Shown here: positions 36,300-45,414 of the stretch, piece by piece
How the letters are laid out: every line of letters begins with the position of its first letter
Numbering within the stretch: the stretch's first letter is position 1
Assembly (NCBI RefSeq): GCF_004366815.1
Contig: NZ_SORI01000012.1
Coordinates: forward strand, 24,131 to 88,130
DNA from: Aminivibrio pyruvatiphilus
Lineage (GTDB): Bacteria; Synergistota; Synergistia; Synergistales; Aminobacteriaceae
Length of the DNA: 64,000 nt
Direction of reading: 5' to 3'
Program-made: the position numbers and the translations under genes
The notes under the pieces: generated by a model
Databases searched by the model: none
The model's input: only the letters and a program-made list of their open reading frames with translations
Told to the model about the DNA's origin: nothing

Positions 36300-36770
36300 C
36301 CATGGCTTGTCATCCTGAGGAGCGCAGCGTTTCTGTCATCCTGAGGAGCGCAGCGACGAAGGATCTCGGTGTTGGTTCTGCTTTCCTGAAAAACGAGATC
36401 CTTCGCGTTCGCTCAGGATGACAATCCTCTGTCGAATCGAGCGAACGAAGCGATTTCGAAGCATCCCGTAGGGGAAGGACCTGCCTTTGCCTGTCATCCT
36501 GAGGAGCGCAGCGTTTCTGTCATCCTGAGCGTAGCGAAGGATCTCGCTTTTTTGTTCCGGGTTGCTCAAACCCGAGATTCTTCCCCTCCGGGGATGTTCC
36601 CTCCGCTTCGCTCTGGATGCTCCGCGACCGCGATCGGGCTTCGCCCTCAGAATGACAGCAAGGGCAAGATCCTTCGCTTTCGCTCAGGATGACAATCCTC
36701 TGTCGAATCGAGCGAACGAAGCGATTTCGAAGCATCCCCGGAGGGGGGGAGGATCTCGGGGTTGTCTTTG
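36300..36770. repeat. Dispersed inverted-repeat cluster 3
   Basis: At least four left arms and three right arms; the block GTCGAATCGAGCGAACGAAG occurs twice (36431 and 36701). No gene seen between the hut operon and the aminotransferase. Confidence 0.85.
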
Positions 36771-36851
36771 TTCCTGCCGACCGTCCCCCCGAAATGATAC
36801 AATGCAGGCAATGAACGAGTTGCCAATCTGCCCGAAAAAAGGGGGAGCATC

Positions 36852-38081
36852 ATGACAGTATTCGCCCAGAGAATGAAAACCATGGAAAAATCGGCCTCTA
36901 TCATCAGGGGCCTCTTCGGCGCCATGAACGATCCCGGCATCATCTCCTTCGGAGGGGGAGCCCCGGCCAGGGAAGCCCTGCCCATCGACATCGTCCGGGA
37001 AATTACCAACGAAGTGATCACCAGGGACGGCAGGGGAGTGGAGGCCCTCCAGTACGGCAACGTCATGGGCCTGCCGGACCTCCGTGAAATCGTGGTGAGC
37101 GAGCTCCTCGCCCCAAAGGGCGTGGAGGCGGACGCCGGCAGGATTATTATCACCAGCGGCGGCCTGGAGGGAATAAACCTCCTCTGCCAGCTCTTCATCG
37201 ATCCCGGCGACGTCATTTTGGTGGAGTCGCCCACCTTCGTCCACTGCGTGGAGATATTCGAAATGTTCCAGGCCCGGTGCGTCAGCGTCGCCATGGACGA
37301 GAACGGTATGGTCCCCGAGGACCTGGAGGCCAAGATCCGGGAGTACAGGCCGAAGATGGTCTACGTCATCCCCACCTTCCAGAACCCCACCGGCCGCACC
37401 CTCTCCCTCGAACGGAGGAAGAAAGTGGCCGAACTCGGCAGCCTGTACGACACCATCATCCTCGAGGACGACCCCTACCGGGACATCCGCTACAGCGGCA
37501 CGGACCTGCCCCCCATCAAGGCCTTCGACACCACAGGGCACACCGTCCTCGCCAACAGCTTCTCCAAGATCTTCTCCCCCGGCAGCAGGCTGGGCTACGT
37601 CCTCGCGTCGGAAGAAATCACGGCAAAGCTCTTCGACGCCAAGACGGCCACCAATTCCCACACGTCCATGCTGCCCCAGGTCATCTGTGCCGAGTTCTTC
37701 AAGCGGGGGTACTACCCGGCCCACCACAGGATGATCTGCGACCTCTACCGGGAACGGCGGGACGTCATGATCGAGTCCATCGACAAATTCTTCCCGAAGG
37801 GAACGGTGCGGACCTTCCCCGACGGGGGGCTCTTCACCTGGGCCCGGCTTCCCGGAGGCATCAACACCACCGACCTGCTGGCCGAATCGCTGGCGGCTCC
37901 CGACGTGCGGGTGGCCTACGTGGCGGGGGAGGGATTCTTCATCGAGGGCAACGGCATGGGGAACGACTGCATGCGGATCAGCTTCGGCGGGGTTCCTCCC
38001 GAGAAAATCCGCATCGGGGCCGAGCGTCTGGGCGGCCTTATCTGCAGCAAGCTGGACCAGGGGTTAAGCTGCGAGGCGTAG
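36852..38081 (+). CDS. PLP-dependent aminotransferase (class I/II, LysN-like)
   Basis: 409 residues of the fold type I aminotransferases close to the 2-aminoadipate/aromatic group. S-F-G-G-G-A-P near residue 33, Y-G-x-x-x-G-L-P-D-L-R, P-T-F-Q-N-P-T-G-R and the PLP lysine in N-S-F-S-K-I-F-S-P-G-S-R-L-G-Y are present, with the carboxylate-binding Arg in C-M-R-I-S-F. It transfers amino groups between an amino acid and 2-oxoglutarate or pyruvate; substrate is open. GGGGGAG precedes ATG 36852. It stands alone between repeat clusters. Confidence 0.9.
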   Translation: MTVFAQRMKTMEKSASIIRGLFGAMNDPGIISFGGGAPAREALPIDIVREITNEVITRDGRGVEALQYGNVMGLPDLREIVVSELLAPKGVEADAGRIIITSGGLEGINLLCQLFIDPGDVILVESPTFVHCVEIFEMFQARCVSVAMDENGMVPEDLEAKIREYRPKMVYVIPTFQNPTGRTLSLERRKKVAELGSLYDTIILEDDPYRDIRYSGTDLPPIKAFDTTGHTVLANSFSKIFSPGSRLGYVLASEEITAKLFDAKTATNSHTSMLPQVICAEFFKRGYYPAHHRMICDLYRERRDVMIESIDKFFPKGTVRTFPDGGLFTWARLPGGINTTDLLAESLAAPDVRVAYVAGEGFFIEGNGMGNDCMRISFGGVPPEKIRIGAERLGGLICSKLDQGLSCEA

Positions 38082-38094
38082 GAAGTTTTTCCTC

Positions 38095-38505
38095 GGGCTG
38101 TCATCCTGAGGGCAGTCGTCAGTATGGTGTCATCCTCACGACCTCAGGGAACGCGATTGTAGCGCTCAGAATATTTACTTGTCTGTCATCCTGAGGGCAG
38201 TTTCCAGCCCGAAGGATCTGGTTGGTTCTGAAGACTTAAAACCAGGTCCTTCCCCTCCGGGGATGCTCCCTCCGCTTCGCTCTGGATGCTTCGCGACCGC
38301 GATCGCGTCCGCTCGGGAAGACAACCTGGCCTTGTCATCCCGAACGAGCGAAGCGAGGAGGGATCTCGTTTTTGACTCTGGGTTTCTCAACCCCGAGATC
38401 ACTTGGACATGGAGTTGCCTCGGGATGACAGAGGGTTGTCATCCTGAGGGCTGTTCCACCGCCCGATCGCGTCCCCGGAGGGGGAGGATCTGCCCCGGTA
38501 TCTGT
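38095..38505. repeat. Dispersed inverted-repeat cluster 4
   Basis: Units of the long type, including GGGCTGTTCCACCGCCCGAT and the TCTGGATGCTTCGCGACCGC block. The gap between the aminotransferase and the subtilase terminator holds nothing else that I can see. Confidence 0.8.
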
Positions 38506-38513
38506 TCTTAACT

Positions 38514-38540
38514 AAAAAAAGGGGGGCCATGCGGCCCCCC
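38514..38540 (-). terminator. Terminator of the second subtilase gene
   Basis: GGGGGGCC/GGCCCCCC stem with a short ATGC loop, followed on the minus strand by a run of seven T. Confidence 0.85.
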
Positions 38541-38552
38541 TTCACCACCGGC

Positions 38553-40412
38553 CTATTTCTTCCTGAACAGCACCAGGAGCGGCACCGCGAGCAGAAGGCC
38601 CCAGGGAGAGACCGCCGAAGCCGCGCACCCTTCCACGGCACCGTCGGGTTCCCTGTACTGGTAGAGCGTCTTGTACAGGTTCAGCCGCCCGCCCGTTATG
38701 GTGAAATCTCTCAGGGAGTCGAGTTTGTCCACGTTTTCGATAATACGTGTCCTCGGCGACTGGTTCGGGAACTGGGACGCCGCCAGGGCCACCGCTCCGG
38801 TCACGAAAGGAGCGGCCATGGACGTGCCGCTCATGGAGACGTACCGGGATTCCGCGACGCCCACTCCTGCGGCGCCGACGAGCACCCCGTTCAGGCCCGC
38901 GCCGGAACTTCCTGTCTCCAGTTCGATTTTGAACAGGAATTCCGACGTCTTGAACCCGTCGGGAATCTTGAGCCGAAAATCCATAACATCGAAGTCCGTA
39001 TCCAGGGAAATTTCGTACACCCTGGTCCAGGTGACACCGTTGTCCGCGGAGAAGTACAGCCTCACGAAATCTTCGTTTTCAACGATATCCAGCGCCAGCG
39101 GAAAACCGAGGACGACCGTGTTCTCCAATGTTCCGGACAGGTCAATAGGATCCTTCGCCATGATCCATGAGGTGTTGTCCGCCTCGTAGCCGCTCAGCCA
39201 CACCTGCTGCGAACCATATGTTCCGATAGCCCATCCGTCCACGGAGCCCGCTTCCGCGTCGGAGAGCCATTTCCCTTCGCCGCTTTGCAGATCGTCGAAA
39301 AAGAGATCCCCCGATGCCGGCAGGTAGGATGTGTGGGTGCTGAGAATGCCACCTCCCGGCGCAGCGAGATGGACCGTGTTCTTTCCGTAGTTCGAGAAAT
39401 CGGAGAGGGTGTCGTCTTTTTCCGTCGACGCCACGGAGATGATGTTCGGCAGGTTGTAGCATGCCGGATAGGAGGGAGTAGAGTCGTTGTCGTTTGTTTC
39501 GTTTCCGGCCGAGGCAACGAAGATGATCCCCTTGTTCGCAAGGGCGGAAATGGTCTCCCGCTGGACCGCCGAAGAGGCGTATCCCCCGTAGGACGCGTTG
39601 ACCGCGACGATGTCCACGCCCGAGTCTTTCTTGTCGAGGATCCAGTTCAGAGCGGCTATCTCCGCGCTGTCGTACACCCTGCCGACCCCATCGCCGATCT
39701 TCAGGGGGATCATCTTCACGGTCCATGCCACCCCCGAAACGCCGAGGCCATTGTTCCCCACGGCCCCGATGATGCCTGCCACGTGGGTTCCGTGGCCGTT
39801 GTCGTCCTCGGGTTCATCGTCATCGTTCACGAAATCGTACCCCGATGTGCCGTCGGCGGCCCGCCACAGATTGGCCTGCAGGTCGGGATGATCCATGGTT
39901 ATGCCGGTATCAAGGATGGCCACCACCTTCCCCGGGGTCACGGTCCTGCGGATGTCCCAAGCTTCCGGGGCGCTGATGTCAGCTCCCGCAGTTCCACCGG
40001 ACGAGCCCGTATTCTGAAGTCCCCACTGGTTGCCGAAGTAGGTGTCGTTCGGGACCGTGGCGGAAATCTGTCGGATGTAGTTCGGCTCGGCGGCTTCAAC
40101 CTCAGGCATATTTCGGAATCTCGCCAGAAGCTCTTCCGTGGTTTTTCCCGTGCTGCGGATGAAGGCCACCTGCCTTCCTGAAGCTCGGGACAGGGCGCTG
40201 AACACCCTGTGGTACGAGGCGTTCACCGATGAGGCGGCAAGAGAAGGGGCGGAGGACGAAACTCCGGCTTTGAATACCACCAGGACCTCACCCGGAACAT
40301 ACTCCGCCCCGGCAGGAATCGAGGCAAAGGCCCCGCCTGCGAAAAACAGAAGAAAAGCAAGTGCCATCCCCACAAAAAGGCCATTGCCGATACCTTTACC
40401 AAAACGGTGCAT
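38553..40412 (-). CDS. Secreted subtilisin-like (S8) protease with insert domain and Synerg-CTERM tail
   Basis: 619 residues. After a signal peptide ending near A-F-A-S comes an inhibitor-like propeptide (to about 115), then the S8 domain: Asp168 in D-T-G, His207 in N-G-H-G-T-H-V-A-G, Asn304 in S-A-G-N and Ser531 in G-T-S-M-A-A-P. An insert of about 150 residues (roughly 365-520) between the Asn and Ser motifs looks like a beta-sandwich binding domain. The end is a Synerg-CTERM signal, G-C-A-A-S-A-V-S-P-W-G, a leucine-rich segment and F-R-K-K. The segment F-T-I-T-G-G-R-L-N-L-Y-K-T-L is nearly repeated in the broken gene at 63.75 kb. Confidence 0.94.
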   Translation of the reverse strand: MHRFGKGIGNGLFVGMALAFLLFFAGGAFASIPAGAEYVPGEVLVVFKAGVSSSAPSLAASSVNASYHRVFSALSRASGRQVAFIRSTGKTTEELLARFRNMPEVEAAEPNYIRQISATVPNDTYFGNQWGLQNTGSSGGTAGADISAPEAWDIRRTVTPGKVVAILDTGITMDHPDLQANLWRAADGTSGYDFVNDDDEPEDDNGHGTHVAGIIGAVGNNGLGVSGVAWTVKMIPLKIGDGVGRVYDSAEIAALNWILDKKDSGVDIVAVNASYGGYASSAVQRETISALANKGIIFVASAGNETNDNDSTPSYPACYNLPNIISVASTEKDDTLSDFSNYGKNTVHLAAPGGGILSTHTSYLPASGDLFFDDLQSGEGKWLSDAEAGSVDGWAIGTYGSQQVWLSGYEADNTSWIMAKDPIDLSGTLENTVVLGFPLALDIVENEDFVRLYFSADNGVTWTRVYEISLDTDFDVMDFRLKIPDGFKTSEFLFKIELETGSSGAGLNGVLVGAAGVGVAESRYVSMSGTSMAAPFVTGAVALAASQFPNQSPRTRIIENVDKLDSLRDFTITGGRLNLYKTLYQYREPDGAVEGCAASAVSPWGLLLAVPLLVLFRKK

Positions 40413-40539
40413 TGTTATCGACTCCCTTTCGTTGTTTTATTACCTGTTCCATTCCCCGGGCAGAATGCACAACAAACTCTAACATAAGCAGGTAAGTTTC
40501 TCAATTGCGGCAACATTGGCCCCTGGATGGAAAGCAACC

Positions 40540-40915
40540 TTGTCCGCGGGGATAAAACGGAGCGATGCCGGACTTTTGCCGGATCGCTTCCCTGGAGGGG
40601 GAGGATCTCGCTTTTGAATCTGGACTTCCCCAAAGGCAAGATTCTTTCCCTCCGGGGATGCTCCGCGATCGGGCTGCGCCCTCAGAATGACAGGAATAGC
40701 CAAAAACCTTTTCCTCCGGGGATGTTCCCTCCACTTTGTTCTGGATGCTGCGCGAGCGCGATCGGCCATGAAACCGGCCTCGGGATGACGCTCTTTTTTC
40801 TGTCATCCCGAGCGAGCGAAGCGACCGAGGGATCTGCTCTCGATTCTGAAAGACCTCAAACCGAGATCCCTCCCCTCCGGGGGTGCTCCCGCAGCAACCA
40901 TTGGAGAATCACATC
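40540..40915. repeat. Dispersed inverted-repeat cluster 5
   Basis: Diverged arms with CTCAGAATGACAGG and GTCATCCCGAGCGAGCGAAG blocks. The segment from the subtilase start to 40540 shows no gene. Confidence 0.75.
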
Positions 40916-40988
40916 TGTCAAATATCCTCCCTGACATATATCCTCCCTGAGGCGAGCGGAAAGTTTTGGGGGTAGGTTTTGATAAAAT

Positions 40989-41023
40989 ATACCAATTGAC
41001 AAAAAATGGCTGTATGGTATGTT
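40989..41023 (+). promoter_or_regulatory. Promoter with operator-like arms for the ImmA/IrrE-PIN module
   Basis: TTGACA (40996-41001), 16 bases, TATGTT (41018-41023). ATACCA (40989-40994) and TGGTAT (41015-41020) form an inverted repeat around the promoter, suiting autorepression by the HTH domain of the first gene. Confidence 0.6.
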
Positions 41024-41049
41024 TAATAAAAACGAGAAAGGAGACGCCT

Positions 41050-42162
41050 ATGGATCTGCAGATACTAGCCCAAAACGTGAGGCGGTTGAGAACTGCAAAA
41101 CGCTTGAGCCAAAGAGCCCTGGCAGATGTTGCCGGTCTCTCCCTGCCGGCTGTAAAGAACCTGGAACTCGCAAAGAGTGAGCCGCGGATGAGGACCATGC
41201 AGGCAATAGCAAGGGCTCTGGATGTGAAAATTCAGGTGTTTTTCCAGCCGGTTCGTGAATTGCACACTGTCCGGTTCCGATCGGCAAAGCGGATGCAGAA
41301 TCGCGAGAATGTCCTGGCTGAAGTGGCCAGATGGCTTGATGATTTCAACTTCCTTGAAAAATGTATGAACAAACAGATGCCGTTCAGCCTCAAGGGTGTC
41401 AGGCCACAATGCGCCCCTGACCTTTTGATAGAGGCGGCCGGACTGTGCCGTAAAAAATTGGGCCTGAAACCCACCGAGCCTATCCATGACATTTGTGGCC
41501 TGCTCGAACAAGCGGGCGTCAAGGTTTTTCCGATCCCCATGGCCTCCGATAGTTTTTTCGGCCTGTCTGTGGGGGAAGAGGACGGTGGTCCGGCTGTGGT
41601 GGTGAACATATGGGAGCGGATTTCGGTTGAAAGACGCATTTTCAGCGCCGCCCATGAACTCGGTCATCTTATGTTGCACCCGGAAGCCTACGACGTCGCC
41701 AAGGTCGAAGAAAGCAAAGAAGAAGAACATGAGGCAGACCGTTTTGCCGGACATTTTCTGATGCCGAACGAGGGATTCCGGAAGGAATGGAATGAAGCGT
41801 CCGGATTACACTTCGTGGACAGGGTTTTCAAGATCAAACGAATTTTCCGGGTCAGTTTCAAAACCGTTCTCTCGCGCCTGGTGGAAGATGGGGCTGTGGA
41901 CAAGTCAATCTGGATGAAGTTCAACATGTCCTATCAGCAGCGTTTCAACAGGAAGCTCTCCTTCAAAGAAGAGCCGATGGGTATTGATTCGGCTGAGCCG
42001 TTCGGGATGCAGCGATTTGATTTCTACGAAGACCGTTTCAGCCGCCTGGCCAGGGAAGCGGTAGAAAAAGACATGATTTCAGTCAGCCGGGGCGCTGAGA
42101 TGCTTCGGATCGGTATTGAGGAAATGCAAGACCTTCTGCAGAATTGGGGGGTCATTCTGTGA
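41050..42162 (+). CDS. XRE-family HTH and ImmA/IrrE (M78) metallopeptidase fusion, antitoxin-like
   Basis: 370 residues. Residues 1-65 are a Cro/C1-type helix-turn-helix (S-Q-R-A-L-A-D-V-A-G-L-S, then V-K-N-L-E). From about 120 comes an M78 peptidase domain with the zinc motif His202-Glu-Leu-Gly-His206 and an acidic E-A-D-R-F-A segment for the third ligand. ATG 41050 has AAAGGAG seven bases upstream. The stop overlaps a PIN gene by four bases (GTGA). Such COG2856-type proteins paired with a small toxin act as self-repressing antitoxins or stress regulators. Confidence 0.88.
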   Translation: MDLQILAQNVRRLRTAKRLSQRALADVAGLSLPAVKNLELAKSEPRMRTMQAIARALDVKIQVFFQPVRELHTVRFRSAKRMQNRENVLAEVARWLDDFNFLEKCMNKQMPFSLKGVRPQCAPDLLIEAAGLCRKKLGLKPTEPIHDICGLLEQAGVKVFPIPMASDSFFGLSVGEEDGGPAVVVNIWERISVERRIFSAAHELGHLMLHPEAYDVAKVEESKEEEHEADRFAGHFLMPNEGFRKEWNEASGLHFVDRVFKIKRIFRVSFKTVLSRLVEDGAVDKSIWMKFNMSYQQRFNRKLSFKEEPMGIDSAEPFGMQRFDFYEDRFSRLAREAVEKDMISVSRGAEMLRIGIEEMQDLLQNWGVIL

Positions 42163-42692
42163 CACTTCGCCCGACCTCCCGAAAATTGATGATCTTGGAT
42201 GCATGCGTGCTGATCGATTTCATCAAAGCGGAGCGGGCCGTGCTGGAACTCGTTGTGAAACACGTCGGCCCGCTGTATGTGACCAGTCCGGTGGTCGAGG
42301 AGGTCAAAGAAATCGATGACGAGGACGAACTGGCAGCCCTCGGGCTGATCATCGTCGAACCCGAAATTGAAGATGCGTACACTGCCGGCATCCAGTCAGG
42401 GCCATTATCGTTCGAAGATTGGCTGTGTCTGTTAACGGCCAGGCGGCATGGTTTTACTTGTGTGACCAACGATAAAAACCTTCGGAAGTTGTGCAAACGG
42501 GAAAGGGTTCCACTATTGTGGGGGCTCGAGCTCCTGATCGAACTCCACAAGGTTGGAGGCATCACCGGCAAGGAGGCGGAGGCGCTCGCCAAAGCCATAA
42601 AGCAGTCGAATCCGAAGCACATCACAGAAAAGATCGTTTCGGACTTTGTTGAACATATCCGGAGTCAGGAAGATCACAATCATCAGACATGA
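42159..42692 (+). CDS. PIN-domain protein, probable ribonuclease toxin
   Basis: 177 residues. PIN acids are visible: Asp in M-I-L-D-A-C-V-L-I-D-F, Glu in V-V-E-E-V-K-E, Asp in F-E-D-W and Asp in V-T-N-D-K-N-L. The GTG start at 42159 is chosen because it gives a 4-base overlap with the upstream stop; ATG 42189 just before the first Asp is an alternative. It is the probable toxin partner of the ImmA/IrrE protein. Confidence 0.8.
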   Translation: MTLRPTSRKLMILDACVLIDFIKAERAVLELVVKHVGPLYVTSPVVEEVKEIDDEDELAALGLIIVEPEIEDAYTAGIQSGPLSFEDWLCLLTARRHGFTCVTNDKNLRKLCKRERVPLLWGLELLIELHKVGGITGKEAEALAKAIKQSNPKHITEKIVSDFVEHIRSQEDHNHQT

Positions 42693-42744
42693 TGAATGCG
42701 GTTTTCCCCAAACACTTTCATTCAGATGTGCGGCACCTTGGATT

Positions 42745-43310
42745 TATGTCATCCTGAGGGCTGTTCCATAGTCTGATCGCGCCAGAAGTAGTGTCATCCT
42801 GAGGCCTGCTTTTTGGCCGATCGCGTCCCCGAAGGGGGAGGATCTGGTTGATTCTGAGGGCCTTAAGCCCAGGTCCTTCACTTCGTTCAGGACGACAGAG
42901 CAAGGTCCTTCGCGTTGCTCAGGACGACAATCAACCCGAGGCCGGTACCATTTTTATGTCATTCTGAGGAGCGATGCGACGATCGCGGAGCATCCCCGCA
43001 GGGGAAGAATCTGACCTTGGTCTTTAAGACCCTAAATCCAGGTCCTTCCCCTCCGGGGATGCTCCCTCCGCTTCGCTCTGGATGCTCCGCGACCGCGATT
43101 GCGTTGCTCAGGACGACAATCAACCCGAGGCCGGTACCATTATTATGTCATTCTGAGGAGCGATGCGACGATCGCGGAGCATCCCCGCAGGGGAAGAATC
43201 TGACCTTGGTCTTTAAGACCCTAAAACCAGGTCCTTCCCCTCCGGGGATGTTCCCTCCGCTTCGCTCAAGACGACAAGACCCGGATCCTCTGCAATTGCT
43301 CAGGGCGACC
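42745..43310. repeat. Dispersed inverted-repeat cluster 6 with a near-exact 185-base duplication
   Basis: The segment starting CAACCCGAGGCCGGTACC at about 42930 recurs at about 43118 with few changes, including the same TGACCTTGGTCTTTAAGACC block. The unit holds left and right arms and GATCGCGGAGCATCCCC. No gene seen. Confidence 0.85.
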
Positions 43311-43353
43311 CTATGCCGCCCCTGCTCATCAATTCCGGAAGCCTCACCCGTGC

Positions 43354-43383
43354 TATAATGATCAATAGCTATACTATGGCTAT
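43354..43383 (+). promoter_or_regulatory. Promoter -10 and operator-like arms for the RelB-YafQ module
   Basis: TATAAT (43354-43359) with no good -35, then ATAGC (43365-43369) and GCTAT (43379-43383) as short inverted arms, placed for autorepression by the antitoxin. Confidence 0.45.
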
Positions 43384-43402
43384 AAATAGGGATGTGATGC
43401 AA

Positions 43403-43660
43403 ATGGCACAAACGGTTGTTCGGGCAATAGTGGAAGACGAACTCAAGGTTAAGGCCCAGGCGGAACTGGCAAAGCAGGGGCTGACTCTTTCCGACCTGGT
43501 ACGTATGGCCCTGCGGGAAGCGGCCGAGGGCAGAATATCTTTCTCTTTCGACGGCGTCATAAGAAACCGGGAGACTCTCAATGCCATGCAGGAGCTGGAT
43601 GAAGGAAAAGGGGAGCGGGTGGCTTCACTCAATGCGTTTCACGAGATGATGAAAAAGTAG
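43403..43660 (+). CDS. RelB/DinJ family antitoxin
   Basis: 85 residues with a ribbon-helix-helix start (V-V-R-A-I-V-E-D-E-L-K-V-K-A-Q-A-E-L, then L-T-L-S-D-L-V-R-M-A-L) typical of DinJ, and a C-terminal toxin-binding tail. ATG 43403 fits AGGGAT about ten bases upstream better than earlier ATGs. The toxin frame begins four bases after its stop but is broken, so the antitoxin may now act alone. Confidence 0.8.
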   Translation: MAQTVVRAIVEDELKVKAQAELAKQGLTLSDLVRMALREAAEGRISFSFDGVIRNRETLNAMQELDEGKGERVASLNAFHEMMKK

Positions 43661-43663
43661 ATT

Positions 43664-43937
43664 ATGCTTGCCATAGTCTGGAGCAGGCGTTTCAAAAAGG
43701 ATTACGCCCGATGTCTTTCACAGGGGAAAGATATGCGTAAACTTGATACGCTCCTCATCCTTGCTGATGAATGAGAAACCATTGCCGCCGCAGTATACAG
43801 ACCACCCTCTTAAAGGCGAATGGGCTCATTATCGGGATGCCCATATCGAGTTCGACTGGATCCTGATTTATCGAATCGACAGGGAGAGCAAAAGTCTGCT
43901 GCTGGCAGCACTTGGAAGCCATTCGGAAATACTCTGA
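43664..43937 (+). pseudogene. YafQ-type toxin broken by a 4-base tandem duplication
   Basis: The first frame from ATG 43664 reads as a YafQ start (V-W-S-R-R-F-K-K-D-Y) and stops after 36 codons. The next frame continues exactly where it should: E-K-P-L-P-P-Q-Y, D-H-P-L-K-G-E-W, H-I-E-F-D-W-I-L-I-Y-R-I and the final G-S-H-S-E-I-L. At the switch ATGA is present twice in tandem (43767-43770 and 43771-43774). Removing one copy restores A-D-E-K-P-L-P-P and a full toxin of about 89 residues with its catalytic His residues. A sequencing error is unlikely but should be excluded. Confidence 0.85.
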
Positions 43938-44116
43938 TACCAGCCATGAAGCCGGCCTCGAGATGACGGCACCCAATTCATCCCACCTTTTGGATTGTTC
44001 AATCCAAAAGAAAAACCCAAGGCAGGAACAGGCATCCGGTGGTCTTTCGATGGGGGAAAGTCCTGAGATAACCAGGCTGGAGTCCGTAACGAGAGGGACG
44101 CCGCGAAGGTGTCAGC

Positions 44117-44512
44117 CTATTCTTCAGTCGAGCAGACGGTTTGCAACCAACAGTAAAGCTGCTCCACCCGTATGTTTCCGCAGGCCATTTCCATAGCCGT
44201 CTCGAAAAAAGCTTCGTCGGTCGCAGTGATAAGAATTCCGTTTTTTTCGAGAAAGTACGTCCCGAGAAACATGCCCAGCCGTTTGTTGCCGTCCTGTAAA
44301 GGATGTCCTTGAATAATGGAACGTATTATCACAGAAGCCAGCAAGAGTATGTTGTCCTCAAAAAAATAGGATATATCCTCGAGTTTTAGGATATATCCTA
44401 TTGGATTGAAATTGATTATACAGATAGGATCATTTTCATACTGTTCCTTGAGTGACGAAATGGCTTCCCAAATTTCATCCTCGCAAAGCCACTCAATACT
44501 TGGCAAGGGCAT
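44117..44512 (-). CDS. Doc/Fic family toxin (death-on-curing type)
   Basis: 131 residues. The Fic core H-P-L-Q-D-G-N-K-R-L-G starts at His70; this matches the Doc form (His, Asp, Gly, Asn, Lys, Arg) in which the protein phosphorylates EF-Tu in the studied P1 case. ATG 44512 lies inside the 3' end of a 58-codon gene on the same strand. The protein lacks a Fic inhibitory helix of its own that I can see, so a separate antitoxin is expected. Confidence 0.8.
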   Translation of the reverse strand: MPLPSIEWLCEDEIWEAISSLKEQYENDPICIINFNPIGYILKLEDISYFFEDNILLLASVIIRSIIQGHPLQDGNKRLGMFLGTYFLEKNGILITATDEAFFETAMEMACGNIRVEQLYCWLQTVCSTEE

Positions 44513-44669
44513 CAAAAGCGGCCTTTCGTTTTTTCAGGATTCCTTTCATCATGTTTCGTTTTTCGTCCGAAAGGCAGGTTTCCTTTTTCGAAATCCCTTT
44601 TCCGGCAACGGAAACGGATATATTTTTGCAAGAAACTCTGCTTTCCTGAGGTTTCACATTGTTTTTCAT
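44493..44669 (-). CDS. Small basic protein, candidate antitoxin for Doc
   Basis: 58 residues, starting at ATG 44669 behind a perfect AAGGAGGG spaced seven bases away, with TATAAT on the minus strand shortly upstream (around 44695). It is rich in Lys and Ser; the C-terminal half (D-E-K-R-N-M-M-K-G-I-L-K-K-R) looks like an amphipathic helix. I see no Phd DNA-binding signature. It overlaps the Doc start by 20 bases, the usual arrangement of an antitoxin gene. Identity as the antitoxin is inference from position. Confidence 0.6.
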   Translation of the reverse strand: MKNNVKPQESRVSCKNISVSVAGKGISKKETCLSDEKRNMMKGILKKRKAAFDALAKY

Positions 44670-44699
44670 GGCGCTCCCTCCTTGATTCGATCATTATAT

Positions 44700-45060
44700 C
44701 AAAGAAGGTTTGAAGTTTCCTGTTCCCTAAAGATCCTCCCCCAAAGGGGGGAAATCTCGTATTTGATTCTGAAGTGGCTCAACCCCGAGATCCCTCCCCT
44801 CCGGGGATGCTCCGCGATCGCGTTCGCTCGGGATGACATCAAACCCAAGTCTGGGACCGTGATTATGTCATTCTGAGGAGCGCTACCGTGGATTTTTGTC
44901 ATCCTGAGGGCTGTTCCACCGCCCGATCGCGTCCCCGGAGGGGGAGGATCTTGGGTGGTTCTGAAGGTCTCAAAACCAGGTCCTTCACTTCGTTCAGGAC
45001 GACAGAGCAAGGTCCTTCGCTCCGCTCAGGACGACAGGAACGAGATTCCCCCCTGATGGA
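44700..45060. repeat. Dispersed inverted-repeat cluster 7
   Basis: Long-type units with GGGCTGTTCCACCGCCCGAT and CTCAGGACGACAG arms between the Doc and RelE modules. Confidence 0.8.
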
Positions 45061-45183
45061 AAGGATCCTGCTTTTGCCTTTTTTTCTCCTCACCCGCAAC
45101 TGATGATCTATGCATCAGATTTTGGCAATAACTCGAACGCCTGAGGTAAAATAAGCATAAAAAAAGAAAGGAGGCAGCCTGTG

Positions 45184-45414
45184 ATGGTTAATCTTGTAAA
45201 AGAGCGCAATGAAGTGCGCCGCGTTCTTCGGCGCCTCTCTCCCCAGGGCGTGGAGCGCCTGAAAATGTATGCCCTCCATGTCGAAATGGAAGAGTTGGAG
45301 GACCGTGAGCCTCCCCTGACACAAGACGAAGAACAGTGCCTCTCCATCTCCAGGGCAGAATTCGCCGAAGGTAAAGAGATACCGCTGAAAATAGCCATGA
45401 AGGAACTATGGTGA
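45184..45414 (+). CDS. Small antitoxin-like protein paired with a RelE toxin
   Basis: 76 residues, acidic in the second half (E-E-L-E-D-R-E, then Q-D-E-E-Q). The N-terminus is basic and helical. AAAGGAGG stands before both GTG 45181 and ATG 45184; the ATG is taken. Its stop overlaps the RelE start (ATGGTGA). I do not recognise a named antitoxin family; the pairing makes the role likely. Confidence 0.6.
   Translation: MVNLVKERNEVRRVLRRLSPQGVERLKMYALHVEMEELEDREPPLTQDEEQCLSISRAEFAEGKEIPLKIAMKELW

Noticed and set aside
38000..38600. Open frames made of repeat sequence (many R-S-G-R and S-R-G-D peptides)
   Set aside because: The same peptides occur wherever the repeats occur and no start site or conserved domain is present.
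43975..44110. GC-rich segment with an 11-bp palindrome (CTTTTGGATTG/CAATCCAAAAG) and a stretch recalling group II intron domains (GGAGTCCGTAACGAGAGGG)
   Set aside because: I could not place domain V or any reverse transcriptase, so a group II intron remnant remains only a guess.
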